DNA of 64,000 bases, taken from NCBI RefSeq assembly GCF_018263925.1, contig NZ_JAEVHF010000007.1, positions 124,001 to 188,000 of the forward strand, in the 5' to 3' direction. Of this stretch, positions 35,117 to 43,731 are shown piece by piece. The stretch is from Kistimonas asteriae. Its GTDB lineage: Bacteria; Pseudomonadota; Gammaproteobacteria; Pseudomonadales; Endozoicomonadaceae. The translations under genes and the position numbers were made by a program. The notes under the pieces are model-generated. The model had not been told where the DNA came from, made no database searches, and worked only from the letters and a program-made list of their open reading frames with translations. Numbering within the stretch: the first letter of the stretch is position 1; the number at the start of each line of letters is the position of its first letter.

Positions 35117-35145
35117 AAAAAAGGAGGCTTATAGCCTCCTTTTTT
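35117..35145. terminator. bidirectional terminator bamE/rnfH
   Basis: AAAAAAGGAGGCT / AGCCTCCTTTTTT with a three-base loop between convergent genes; T runs on both strands. Confidence 0.9.
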
Positions 35146-35167
35146 ATATCACACCCAAACCCGATGA

Positions 35168-35473
35168 CTAATCGGACTCCTTGGCCAACCGGGCTTTTTC
35201 AGCCCGGCGCTTGCGAACTTCTTTCGGATCGACAATCAGGGGACGATAGATTTCAACCCGATCCCCACCTTGCAATACCTGCTCACGGGGCTTGGCAACC
35301 ATTTTTCCAAACAGCCCCATTTTGGCCGTTTCCAGATCAATCTCAGGAAACTGCCCCACTATCCCTGATGCGATGGCGGCATCGTAAACCGTGGCGCCTG
35401 CCGGCACCGTGACCGGGATAATAGCCTGCCGATCCGGGCGGGCATACGCGACTTCTACGTGGATTTCAGTCAC
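35168..35473 (-). CDS. rnfH: RnfH family ubiquitin-like protein
   Basis: Small beta-grasp protein usually paired with ratA; its function is unsettled. The family segments VEVAYARPDRQ, VGIFGK-like MGLFGKMV and GDRVEIYRPLIVDPKEVRKRRA are clear. The frame is open into ratA. I favour a GTG start at 35473 (MTEIHVEVAYA, 101 residues), because GAGG lies eight bases before it and it starts ten bases past the ratA stop. ATG at 35491 is the alternative. Confidence 0.88.
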   Translation of the reverse strand: MTEIHVEVAYARPDRQAIIPVTVPAGATVYDAAIASGIVGQFPEIDLETAKMGLFGKMVAKPREQVLQGGDRVEIYRPLIVDPKEVRKRRAEKARLAKESD

Positions 35474-35483
35474 GCTCGTAGCC

Positions 35484-35915
35484 TCAACCATAAACTTCAT
35501 CTGCCCGCTTGCAGAACGCATCCACCATAAGGTTGGCCGCCTGATCCAGCACCTTGCCTACGGTGGATTTCAGCATGGCATTATCCATATCAAAGGTCAG
35601 ATCCAATACCACTTTGCAGGCATCTTCCATCAACGGCTTAAAGTGCCAGACTCCGGACAACGCCGTAAACGGCCCTTCTACCAGGCGCATTTCGATAAAG
35701 CGGTCGACCTCAAGCTTGTTACGGGTCACAAAGCTCTGGGTGACGCCGCCCTTGCTGACATCGACCCGTGCCTCCATCCAGTCGTCGCCCCGCCCCAGCA
35801 CTTCCGTCCCGACACACCAGGGCAGAAACTGGGGGTAGGCAGTCACATCATTCACCAGACCATACATCGCGCTGGCAGAATGCATCACCAGCGCAGACCG
35901 TTGAATCGTTTTCAT
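35484..35915 (-). CDS. ratA: RatA/PasT family START-like protein
   Basis: Coenzyme Q-binding/START-fold family. In E. coli RatA is reported to block 70S ribosome formation and is also linked to respiration and persistence. The signatures VNDVTAYPQFLPWCVGTEV and the C-terminal VGKVLDQAANLMVDAFCKRA are present. 143 residues. Immediately upstream of rnfH. Confidence 0.92.
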   Translation of the reverse strand: MKTIQRSALVMHSASAMYGLVNDVTAYPQFLPWCVGTEVLGRGDDWMEARVDVSKGGVTQSFVTRNKLEVDRFIEMRLVEGPFTALSGVWHFKPLMEDACKVVLDLTFDMDNAMLKSTVGKVLDQAANLMVDAFCKRADEVYG

Positions 35916-35930
35916 CCGTGACGGCGTTCC

Positions 35931-37304
35931 TCAGGCAATCGCCTTGTAAAGATTGGCAACAAAGATAACGAACACGCAGACCGGTGCAATCACCCGGCAC
36001 AGCGCCCGCCAGAGGTTAAACCTGACCAGCGAGAGGTTCAACTCTTTGTACACCACGGAGCGCTTCATGATCCAACCCGCAAAGATGGCAATCAGCAATC
36101 CACCCAGCGGCAGCATGATATTGGCCGTGACGAAATCCAACAATTCAAACACGGTCATGCCGAACCATTGATATTCTTCACCGGACCACAGGTTGAATGA
36201 GAATACGGTACCCATACCAATCAGCCAGACCAGCGCACTGAACAGGGATGTTGCAACCAGACGACTCATGGAGAAACGCTCCGTCGCCCACGCAACGGCC
36301 GGCTCAATCAGAGAAATAGAGGAACTCAGCGCTGCCAGACTCACTAACACAAAGAACAGCACACCAAACACCTGACCACCCGGCATATGCCCAAAGGCTG
36401 TCGGCAGGGAAACGAACAACAGCCCCGGACCAGCACCCGGCTCCATGCCATTCGCAAAAACAATCGGGAAGATAGCGAGCCCCGCTACAAGGGCAACAAT
36501 AGTATCCAGCACCGCGACAGTGATCACTGTGCTACCAATGGAAGCGCTCTTCGGCATGTAAGCGCCGTAAGCCATAATCGCGCCCATACCCAGACTCAGC
36601 GTAAAGAATGCATGCCCCATCGCCGCCAGCACGGCTTCCCAGGTCAGCTTACTGAAATCAAAGGAGAACAGGAAAGAGAAGCCACGGCCAAACTGATCGG
36701 TCTCAACAATGCTGTAGCCAAGCAGCACGATCAGCAGCACAAACAGCAACGGCATGATCACCCGTACACTGTTTTCCAGACCTTTGTGGATACCACGGGC
36801 AATCACCAATGCAGTCAGCACCATGAACAGGGTATGCCAAAAGGTCAGGCGAACTGGATCAGCAATCAGCGCATCAAAGTGTGCACCGACCTGTTCACCA
36901 GTGAGCCCCATCAGGACTCCAGCCCCCATATCCCAGGTAAAGGCTAAAGCCCAACCGGCAATCACACTATAAAAAGACAGAATCAGAAAGCCCGCCAGAA
37001 CGCCCATCCAGCCGACCAGCGACCAGCCCCTGCCCGCATCAGACTCCCGGGCAAGTTCCCTCATAGTGACTATCGGACTATGCCGGCCATGCCGTCCGAG
37101 AACGGTTTCCGCCATCATGATCGGAATGCCGACCAGCGCGATACAGACCAGGTAGACCAGGACAAACGCCCCGCCACCATATTCGCCCGTGATAAAAGGA
37201 AATTTCCAGATATTGCCAAGACCGATGGCGGAACCTGCCGCCGCCAGAATAAAGGTCCATCGGTTGGCCCAGGTGCCAAGTGCTGCTGTTTTCTGATCGC
37301 CCAT
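35931..37304 (-). CDS. sodium-dependent transporter, NSS family
   Basis: Neurotransmitter:sodium symporter-type carrier in the inner membrane, with about 11-12 hydrophobic helices. The first helix has the family sodium/substrate motif AAAGSAIGLGNIWKFPF, followed by GGGAFVLVYL. The start MGDQKTAALGTWAN was chosen with GAGGA upstream, giving 457 residues. The substrate is unknown; bacterial relatives carry amino acids such as Leu, Tyr or Trp. Sits between ratA and smpB. Confidence 0.92.
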   Translation of the reverse strand: MGDQKTAALGTWANRWTFILAAAGSAIGLGNIWKFPFITGEYGGGAFVLVYLVCIALVGIPIMMAETVLGRHGRHSPIVTMRELARESDAGRGWSLVGWMGVLAGFLILSFYSVIAGWALAFTWDMGAGVLMGLTGEQVGAHFDALIADPVRLTFWHTLFMVLTALVIARGIHKGLENSVRVIMPLLFVLLIVLLGYSIVETDQFGRGFSFLFSFDFSKLTWEAVLAAMGHAFFTLSLGMGAIMAYGAYMPKSASIGSTVITVAVLDTIVALVAGLAIFPIVFANGMEPGAGPGLLFVSLPTAFGHMPGGQVFGVLFFVLVSLAALSSSISLIEPAVAWATERFSMSRLVATSLFSALVWLIGMGTVFSFNLWSGEEYQWFGMTVFELLDFVTANIMLPLGGLLIAIFAGWIMKRSVVYKELNLSLVRFNLWRALCRVIAPVCVFVIFVANLYKAIA

Positions 37305-37673
37305 GTAAATCCTCGAACAGACGGTTACTGCGTTGCCTGTGAACAGTCGGGACTGATGCCCTCTAAGAGTGGTGAGCGTCCGATCATCGCCATCCTGTCG
37401 CCGCCATCGCGGGATTACCACGGGCAGCGGGCTCGTCTTGATACGGGGTTAATGCACCAGATCCGTCTACAGCAGCTACTACTGACGCGTTATCAGCCAG
37501 AGCGATGCAGATGAGGGAAACACTACGCCGGACACTCAGGGCACATTCTAACCACTTGCCTATAAGGTACAACCACTAAACCACTGCGCATTACCGACAA
37601 AAGCGTGTTTTCTGACACTTTTCGTTCATCGGTATCATGGCTTTTATGGTTTCTGCACGTATAATTCTCCGCC
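37305..37673. other. gene-less divergent region between NSS transporter and smpB
   Basis: No gene I can support. It must hold divergent promoters. A perfect TATAAT at 37660-37665 lies only eight bases before the smpB ATG. Confidence 0.5.
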
Positions 37674-38156
37674 ATGGCAAAGAAACCCAAAAAAGCCGGT
37701 AGCGGCGACTCAACTATCGTAGCGAACAAGAAGGCCCGTCACGACTATCACATTGATGAGACGTTCGAGGCAGGCGTTACCCTGTCCGGCTGGGAAGTCA
37801 AAAGCCTCCGCCAGGGCAAGGTGCAGCTGGTTGACAGTTATGTACTCCTGAAAGACGGCGAGGCCTGGCTGATCGGCGCCTCCATTGTTCCATTGCAGAC
37901 GGCATCCACCCACGTTGTGGCCGACCCACTGCGAGATCGCAAATTACTGCTGCACAAGCGGGAACTGGCGCAGCTTTTCAGTGCCACCCAGCAAAAAGGG
38001 CATACCTGCATCTGCACCAAGATGTACTGGAAGAAGCACCTGATCAAGGTTCAGATTGCACTGGCCCGCGGCAAGAAAGAGTTCGACAAGCGCGCCACCA
38101 CCAAAGAGCGTGAGTGGAATATCGAAAAACAGCGCGTTATGCATAAAGGGAATTAA
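37674..38156 (+). CDS. smpB: SsrA-binding protein SmpB
   Basis: Binds tmRNA and enables ribosome rescue by trans-translation. The OB-fold has [19 protein letters not shown] and the conserved [21 protein letters not shown] segment. The basic C-terminal tail ([17 protein letters not shown]...) probes the empty mRNA channel. 160 residues. No ribosome-binding site is visible before the ATG. Its partner ssrA follows 78 bases downstream. Confidence 0.98.
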   Translation: MAKKPKKAGSGDSTIVANKKARHDYHIDETFEAGVTLSGWEVKSLRQGKVQLVDSYVLLKDGEAWLIGASIVPLQTASTHVVADPLRDRKLLLHKRELAQLFSATQQKGHTCICTKMYWKKHLIKVQIALARGKKEFDKRATTKEREWNIEKQRVMHKGN

Positions 38157-38184
38157 GCATTAAAAATCAATAGCTTAATAGTTA

Positions 38185-38215
38185 TTGACTTTATGCCTGT
38201 GTTTTAGAGTAGAAT
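38185..38215 (+). promoter_or_regulatory. candidate ssrA promoter
   Basis: TTGACT (38185-38190) and TAGAAT (38210-38215) with a rather long 19-base spacer, 20 bases before the mature tmRNA 5' end. Confidence 0.45.
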
Positions 38216-38234
38216 ACTGGCAAGGTTTCGATCC

Positions 38235-38642
38235 GGGGGCGATTTGGATTCGACGGCGGTGACGAAACCCAAGGTGCATGTCGAGGACGTAGTGGTTCTC
38301 GTAAATCAAAACACTACAAACCTTTTAGTTGCCAATATGCAACCAAAAAACGAGCCTATGTTTAACATGGCGGCAGCTGCTGCCTAAAACATTAACTGCT
38401 GCTTAAAACCAGCACTCGTTCGATCTTCCCGGTTTGTCTGTTGACTGGGTTACTGATCGTCAAAGCAAACAGACTCGTCGTGAAGCCTGGTCTGGGGACT
38501 GATCGACTAAAACAATACAGGCTCGTTCTGCTTCACCCCGACCGCTGGGTCGTTGCAGAATTAAATCAAAGGCGGATCTAAGCATGTAGAGCCAAGGGCG
38601 GAGTATCGGCGGACGCGGGTTCAATTCCCGCCGCCTCCACCA
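38235..38642 (+). ncRNA. ssrA: transfer-messenger RNA (tmRNA)
   Basis: The 5' end GGGGGCGATTTGGATTCGAC and the 3' end with GGGTTCAATTCCC T-arm, GCCTCC acceptor strand and CCA form the tRNA-like domain. The first six bases pair with GCCTCC. The resume region has the conserved TAGT-Y-GC pattern (TAGTTGCC). Reading from GCC at 38331 gives ANMQPKNEPMFNMAAAAA then TAA (38385-38387). This is an 18-residue tag, unlike the usual 10-residue AND(E/D)NYALAA of gammaproteobacteria. Total length ~408 bases. Confidence 0.95.
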
Positions 38643-38647
38643 ACACC

Positions 38648-38678
38648 AAAAACCGACGTTTCAAACGTCGGTTTTTTT
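38648..38678 (+). terminator. intrinsic terminator of ssrA
   Basis: AAAAACCGACGT / ACGTCGGTTTTTTT stem with a short loop, beginning five bases past the tmRNA CCA end. Confidence 0.9.
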
Positions 38679-38832
38679 ATGCCCCTAAAAACAGACGCCC
38701 TAACATCACCGATACCAAGCGTCATATCACCTATCGAAACCAAAGCTGTTAGCAATAGCAGCTTAGCCGTCAGTGACTCCCCATCCTCCTCCCCATACAG
38801 TTCCAGTTTTATCGCAGCTCAAGGAAAAAGAC

Positions 38833-40560
38833 ATGGAACCAGTGGCAGGCACGTCCTTTAAAAGACCTATGGAGGAGGAAGGGGCATCAGGATCGAAAAA
38901 GCTCAAAAGAACCTGCATTTCCGGAAGAATCGTTTCATCGCTTAAGACCTTGGCAGAAGCAACTTACATCAAGCGATTAGAAAATCAGCCAGAAACTACA
39001 ATAAAACAAACATTGGCAGTAACAGAGAGTGATTTTCGCAACAGATTCCACACTACCACTATGAGCACAAGACTTAGAACAATTGAAGTAGAACAAAATT
39101 ACTCTCAGATTTTACATTCCATTGCAATGCGAACCGATCTCGACACAGCTAAAGAATACAAGGAAAACCTGCACCTTATCGATGCTACAGAACGCCAAAT
39201 ATCAACATTAGACAGTGCCGCACTCTCAGAGCAGTTTGATTCAATTTGGAAACCCTTTCTGACAAACTTCTACTTTAAAGATTCTATTATTCAGTGGAGC
39301 AATGAATCCCCCAATAACCTGATAGCTCTACGACACTGGCTAAACACCCAAAAACCCCATGAGACGATCATGCAGGTCACAACGCTATCGGAGCATCAGG
39401 GTGATGTAAACTGTGCGATTCATATACCTGCACCCAAGACTCAGACAATCATAACGGGCTCTGATGATTCCACAATTCGCGTATGGGATGCCAGGCAAAT
39501 GAGCACTCCAATATGCCACACAACTTATACAGTCAAAAACAAAGACCAGAGCAACAATCCTGTGCATGCTCTTTGCTGCATATCAGAAAACACATTTATT
39601 TCTGCCGATAGAGTTTTGAGATTATGGCATCACAACCAAGAGCACCAAGATGTCTACCGTATCCGAAATCTAACAATAGCCGATGACAACGAAGAATCAG
39701 AAGACGATAGAGAACAAGAGATGTTGACCTGCATGGCACCTCTATCGCGCAATCGTATTGCTGCCGCTACGGATGATGGAAATATCTACATATGGAATAG
39801 CACCAGTACTGGTTCTCAATTCCTCCCTATCAACAAACTGGAAGGACATGTAGATTGCATCAACATGATACTTTCCCCCTCATTAAACCGTGATCTATTA
39901 GTGTCCTGCTCAGATGACGCAACCCATAGACTCTGGGATCCGGACAGGCAGGCAAACCATCCTGAGCAATCTTTAACAGTGTTTGGACCAAAGGAAGGGG
40001 AGCGAGAAATTTCACTTATCAGTGAACTTTCAGGCAGCGGCATACTTATCTCTGTTTTTGGTCACCCCGGCTCGTCTAGCGCCTCAACACCAAACCCATA
40101 CAGACCTGACTCTGAATCCTTATCAGAGGAAAGTGAAACACATGATGATTCCAATGAGGCCGTAGCATCAGAGGAAGCCACATTGGCTTCACCCGACAGT
40201 GACCACTTTTATCTTTTTCCTGCCCCTAAAACACCACTCGTCGCCGAAGGAGGTGACGATTCCAACGGGAAAACCTGGAACTTTTCTCCCCAAAACCCTG
40301 GAAAAGTAACGGCTATCAAAGGGCTGTTCATGAACAACCTGGTCGCTATAGGTCTAACCAGCGGTATCATCGAGATATGGAACTTCAACCTGCTTAAGAA
40401 CGAAGGCGAATGTATCAGCACCATTAATGCTCATAAAGAATCTGTACTGGACTTACATGAAACGGATGATTGCTACTTACTCTCAAGTTCAAGCGATAAA
40501 ACAACTATCGTTTGCGATATGGCAATGTACCCGGGAAAATACACGGAAGGTAATGTATAG
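38833..40560 (+). CDS. WD40-repeat protein with N-terminal bipartite NLS-like motif
   Basis: 575 residues from an ATG with AAGGA seven bases upstream; the frame is open 20 codons further. Residues 10-26 read KRPMEEEGASGSKKLKR, exactly the KR-X10-KKxK pattern of a classical bipartite nuclear localisation signal. A helical region follows (~30-175), then divergent WD40 repeats with GSDDSTIRVWD (~210), DDGNIYIWN (~315), GHVDCINM...SDDATHRLWD (~336-369), GIIEIWN (~511) and a last repeat with SSDKTTIV (~552). An acidic Ser/Glu linker sits at ~420-460. No signal peptide. Base composition is clearly more AT-rich than the housekeeping genes. It may be a host-directed effector; this is inference, and a cytoplasmic scaffold is the alternative. 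Confidence 0.75.
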   Translation: MEPVAGTSFKRPMEEEGASGSKKLKRTCISGRIVSSLKTLAEATYIKRLENQPETTIKQTLAVTESDFRNRFHTTTMSTRLRTIEVEQNYSQILHSIAMRTDLDTAKEYKENLHLIDATERQISTLDSAALSEQFDSIWKPFLTNFYFKDSIIQWSNESPNNLIALRHWLNTQKPHETIMQVTTLSEHQGDVNCAIHIPAPKTQTIITGSDDSTIRVWDARQMSTPICHTTYTVKNKDQSNNPVHALCCISENTFISADRVLRLWHHNQEHQDVYRIRNLTIADDNEESEDDREQEMLTCMAPLSRNRIAAATDDGNIYIWNSTSTGSQFLPINKLEGHVDCINMILSPSLNRDLLVSCSDDATHRLWDPDRQANHPEQSLTVFGPKEGEREISLISELSGSGILISVFGHPGSSSASTPNPYRPDSESLSEESETHDDSNEAVASEEATLASPDSDHFYLFPAPKTPLVAEGGDDSNGKTWNFSPQNPGKVTAIKGLFMNNLVAIGLTSGIIEIWNFNLLKNEGECISTINAHKESVLDLHETDDCYLLSSSSDKTTIVCDMAMYPGKYTEGNV

Positions 40561-40725
40561 CAGCGCCTTCAACACAGACATTTAACAACCATAGAAGCCG
40601 TTTTATTTGCCACGTCACCTACAAAGTGGCACATGACATCAATCGCATTAACGTCACCTAAACCAAGATGACCAAGCCGATCAAACGCTTGACGAGCCTA
40701 ATTCAGGCTCAGCAACGCCCACCGA

Positions 40726-41808
40726 TCACCCAACAATTGACAAGGTGCCTTGCGTTGCCCGGAGCGGTATAGGAACAAGACCTCGCTGGGAAACCAGAGA
40801 TTCAACCCGGGTTTCCTCACAGTCTTCTGGCAGCACCACCATTGACCTTAAATAACCCAGATCGCCAGAAACAAAAAAACCATTCTTTTCTTCAAGCTGA
40901 TTGGCTAACGTAACGGTTATCAAGGAGAACGTTGCCTGCTCACTCATAAGACAACTAAAGTATTCTTTTGCATTCTCCGCGCCGGTCAGCACCAGACGGG
41001 CACCCGATGACAACCAGTTATACAAAAACACCCCGGTCACCAAGGGTTCCTGACAAATATAAGGGCATACCAGAACATCACCATTTTTCATCCCAGCCTT
41101 TTCCGAGATAAACGACGCAACGCCCTGCCAATGGGAATGACTACCAGGCACAATTCTCAGACGCGCCTCAACACCGTCAAGAGACTCCATTGATGGATAC
41201 AGGGTAAAGTAGTCATCTGGCGACAGATGAATACTGCCCAGATATTCACCCAGCTGAATGAGCTGCGTTTTCTCATACTCAGAACGGGAATCCAATGGAA
41301 TAACATCTGTTGTGGACGCATCAACAGAAAATGAAAATTGCAGGCAGTGTTCAGGTAAGTCCGGCCAACACTTTTTCTGAGACTCGCCGACAGCGTCTCC
41401 TCCATGGACAAGCGCAATAACATCAGGCCCAATAGCCGCCAACAGCAGCCGCCACTCTGTTCTTGTAAAACCTTCAGGAATTGTGCAGGCAATCGCACCC
41501 AACCGGGCAATGGCAAGCTTCAGAATAATGGCATCCGCGACACTGGTCATTTGAATCAAAACTACCCGATGCTGTCGGACACCTGCCTGAAAAAGTGCGG
41601 CACTGACACGGGTCACGGCATCCGCCAGCTGACGGTAACTATAGCGTACTGGCGACCCACTTCCTGGTTGCGCACCACTGTCAACCAGAGCTATCCGTTC
41701 AGGATGAATCGCTACTGTTCGGCGGAACAATGTATCCAGAGACTCCTCTTCTCCCCACATTCCGTGTCGCTCATTAAACGCAATATACTCACGCCTGAAA
41801 GCTTGCAT
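40726..41808 (-). CDS. truncated/degenerate EntE-like adenylate-forming enzyme
   Basis: 360 residues resembling the N-terminal two-thirds of 2,3-dihydroxybenzoate-AMP ligases and related acyl-adenylating enzymes. FRREYIAFNERHGMWGEEES, then the SYRQLADAVTRVSAALFQAG and VLIQMTSVADAIILKLAIARLGAIA blocks fit that family. The ATP-binding loop (normally SGTTGxPK) is absent: the matching place reads FTLYPSMESLDGVEARLRIV. The C-terminal domain with the catalytic Lys is missing, so it is unlikely to adenylate. It may be a decaying gene or a repurposed substrate-binding protein. Confidence 0.6.
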   Translation of the reverse strand: MQAFRREYIAFNERHGMWGEEESLDTLFRRTVAIHPERIALVDSGAQPGSGSPVRYSYRQLADAVTRVSAALFQAGVRQHRVVLIQMTSVADAIILKLAIARLGAIACTIPEGFTRTEWRLLLAAIGPDVIALVHGGDAVGESQKKCWPDLPEHCLQFSFSVDASTTDVIPLDSRSEYEKTQLIQLGEYLGSIHLSPDDYFTLYPSMESLDGVEARLRIVPGSHSHWQGVASFISEKAGMKNGDVLVCPYICQEPLVTGVFLYNWLSSGARLVLTGAENAKEYFSCLMSEQATFSLITVTLANQLEEKNGFFVSGDLGYLRSMVVLPEDCEETRVESLVSQRGLVPIPLRATQGTLSIVG

Positions 41809-42155
41809 ACTTGTTGTCCTGTCAAGGGCTGGAAGTTGGAATAGGGATCAGTCAGGGCTTCGAAAACCACGCCAATAACATGGGGCGGGATGGGGAAAAC
41901 CACCAGACAAGGAAAGAATAGAATGAGAATACTTACGCTGGAATCGCGATGTATGCAGGTGAAAAGCCATCACTTGCCTGGCGTACAGGTTACATGGTCT
42001 TTCCACTGTCAGCCCCTTATTATCATTCTGTTGGCATTAGTCGGAAGTGCAGTGTGGAAGACTATCTTCAGGTTTTTTTTCAGTCAACGGCCAAACAAGG
42101 CTTGTCCTTATTTGACCACTGAAACGTTTCTCATTTGTAGAACGCTATTTGCGTC
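41809..42155. other. region without a supported gene
   Basis: 347 bases between the adenylation fragment and the acyl-CoA dehydrogenase. Short frames occur on the plus strand, but they overlap the dehydrogenase and show no family features. No clear terminator found. Confidence 0.5.
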
Positions 42156-43295
42156 TTACACCAACGAGCGGGCAATAATCTCTTTCATAATCTCATTGGT
42201 CCCCGCATAAATACGTTGCACACGAGCATCAGCCCAGGCCCTGGCAATGGGATATTCCCACATATAGCCATAACCGCCGTGCAATTGCAGGCATTCATCC
42301 AATACACGACACTGCATATCGGTGCACCAGAGCTTAACCTGTGCAGCAGTTGGCACATCCAACTGCCCCTGAATATGAAGATCCAAACAACGATCAAGAA
42401 ACGTTCTGGCAACCGACACCTCTGTGGCCAGCTCTGCCAATTTGAAACGGGTATTCTGAAATTTCGCCAGCGGCTTGCCAAAGGCCTCACGCTCCCTGAC
42501 GTATTCAGTCGTCCATTCAAGCGCCGCTTCCGCATTAGCTACCGCATTGACGCCAACGGACAGCCGTTCCTGGGGCAGCTCCTGCATTAAATAGGCAAAC
42601 CCCATCCCGGCTTTACCCAGCAGGTTTTCCTGGGGTACACGGACATCCTGAAAAAACAGTTCCGAGGTATCCTGCGCCTTCATTCCGATTTTTTCCAGAT
42701 TCTGGCCCTTGCTGAAGCCCTCCACACCTGCATCTACAACAAACAGACTGGTACCATTGGCACCCGCTGCCGGGTCGGTCTTGCAGACGACAATGACCAT
42801 ATCCGCAAGCTGGCCATTGGTAATAAACGTCTTAGAACCATTAATCAGGTAATGGTCGCCATCCCGTACCGCTGTCGTTTTAACCCCCTGCAGGTCTGAC
42901 CCTGCAGCCGGTTCTGTCATGGCAATGGCGGTCACAATGTCACCACTGACCATTCCCGGCAGGTACTTTTCCTTGAGGAATTCGGAACCATGATGGATAA
43001 GATAAGGCGCAACAATATCGGAGTGCAGACCAAAACCAATGCCTGTCAGACCCAGACGGGCAACTTCTTCATCAACAATTGCGTTATAACGAAAATCCGC
43101 ACCGACACCACCAAAGGCTTCCGGCACGGTCGGACATAAGAAGCCCTGCGCTCCGGCTTTCTTCCATAACGCGCGATCAATCTGCCCGGCCTTTTCCCAA
43201 TCGCCATGAAAAGGAACCGCTTCTTTCTCAAGAAAGCGCCGGACACTGTCTCGAAACATTTCATGTTCTGGCTCATAGACCGTGCGTGGAATCAT
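42156..43295 (-). CDS. acyl-CoA dehydrogenase, long-chain (LCAD)-like
   Basis: FAD enzyme of the first step of fatty acid beta-oxidation. 379 residues with the FAD-binding motifs AMTEPAAGSDLQGVKT and INGSKTFITNG. The end IYAGTNEIMKEIIARSL resembles the long-chain enzyme (IYGGTNEIMKEL in mammals). As in LCAD, the usual C-terminal catalytic Glu is absent (Ala instead), and a Glu in LPQERL is the probable base. Electrons would pass to ETF. Minus strand, upstream of the adenylation fragment; no clear operon. Confidence 0.92.
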   Translation of the reverse strand: MIPRTVYEPEHEMFRDSVRRFLEKEAVPFHGDWEKAGQIDRALWKKAGAQGFLCPTVPEAFGGVGADFRYNAIVDEEVARLGLTGIGFGLHSDIVAPYLIHHGSEFLKEKYLPGMVSGDIVTAIAMTEPAAGSDLQGVKTTAVRDGDHYLINGSKTFITNGQLADMVIVVCKTDPAAGANGTSLFVVDAGVEGFSKGQNLEKIGMKAQDTSELFFQDVRVPQENLLGKAGMGFAYLMQELPQERLSVGVNAVANAEAALEWTTEYVREREAFGKPLAKFQNTRFKLAELATEVSVARTFLDRCLDLHIQGQLDVPTAAQVKLWCTDMQCRVLDECLQLHGGYGYMWEYPIARAWADARVQRIYAGTNEIMKEIIARSLV

Positions 43296-43418
43296 AAGAC
43301 CGAACCCGTTTTCTCTTGTTATTATTAAATGGCTACGGTCTTAAATTCTGGCGACATTCAATGGCTATGTCGCTGGCGTATTCAGTCAAAATACATGGCA
43401 GAAACTGATAAAACGACC

Positions 43419-43637
43419 TCAGTAAAACGACGCGTCGTCTTCCTCCGGCTCGCCCACCAGCGAGTTAAGCAGTCGCATGGCTCTATCCAGATCGGAAAAA
43501 CTGTCAAAGAAATCGCCTTCCGGACCAACCACTTCATAAGCGACAGATTTTAGATTACCGTCACTGTCAAACCGCTCTGCCCGGATGATGGAATAGCCAC
43601 CCTTGCCGCCAAAGCGATTACGTTCAATTTTGCTCAT
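43419..43637 (-). CDS. small conserved-looking protein of unknown function
   Basis: About 72 residues (MSKIERNRFGGKGGYSIIRAERFDSDG... is its opening theme), soluble, acidic at the C-terminus. No motif I can name. An upstream TTG would add nine residues; no start has a strong ribosome-binding site. It follows a DUF2860-like gene after an 11-base-pair inverted repeat. The coding call rests on good composition and a compact, gap-free frame. Confidence 0.5.
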   Translation of the reverse strand: MSKIERNRFGGKGGYSIIRAERFDSDGNLKSVAYEVVGPEGDFFDSFSDLDRAMRLLNSLVGEPEEDDASFY

Positions 43638-43656
43638 TTTGAGGATCACCCTACTC

Positions 43657-43686
43657 TGATACAAACGACCTGAGCCGTTTGTATCA
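43657..43686. repeat. 11-bp inverted repeat (terminator stem or operator)
   Basis: TGATACAAACG and CGTTTGTATCA are perfect complements around eight bases. No T run follows on either strand, so an operator or RNA stem are both possible. Confidence 0.6.
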
Positions 43687-43731
43687 GCATATGGGAACAG
43701 AGATCAAGCAGGAATATGAATTACCCTGCTA

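Noticed and set aside
38600..38832. ssrA 3' end as integration site of a genomic island starting with the WD40 gene
   Set aside because: I found no integrase gene and no repeated copy of the tmRNA 3' end in the window, so an island boundary here is not supported.
41890..42210. 106-codon plus-strand frame with a hydrophobic stretch
   Set aside because: Overlaps the 3' end of the acyl-CoA dehydrogenase and lacks a ribosome-binding site or family similarity.
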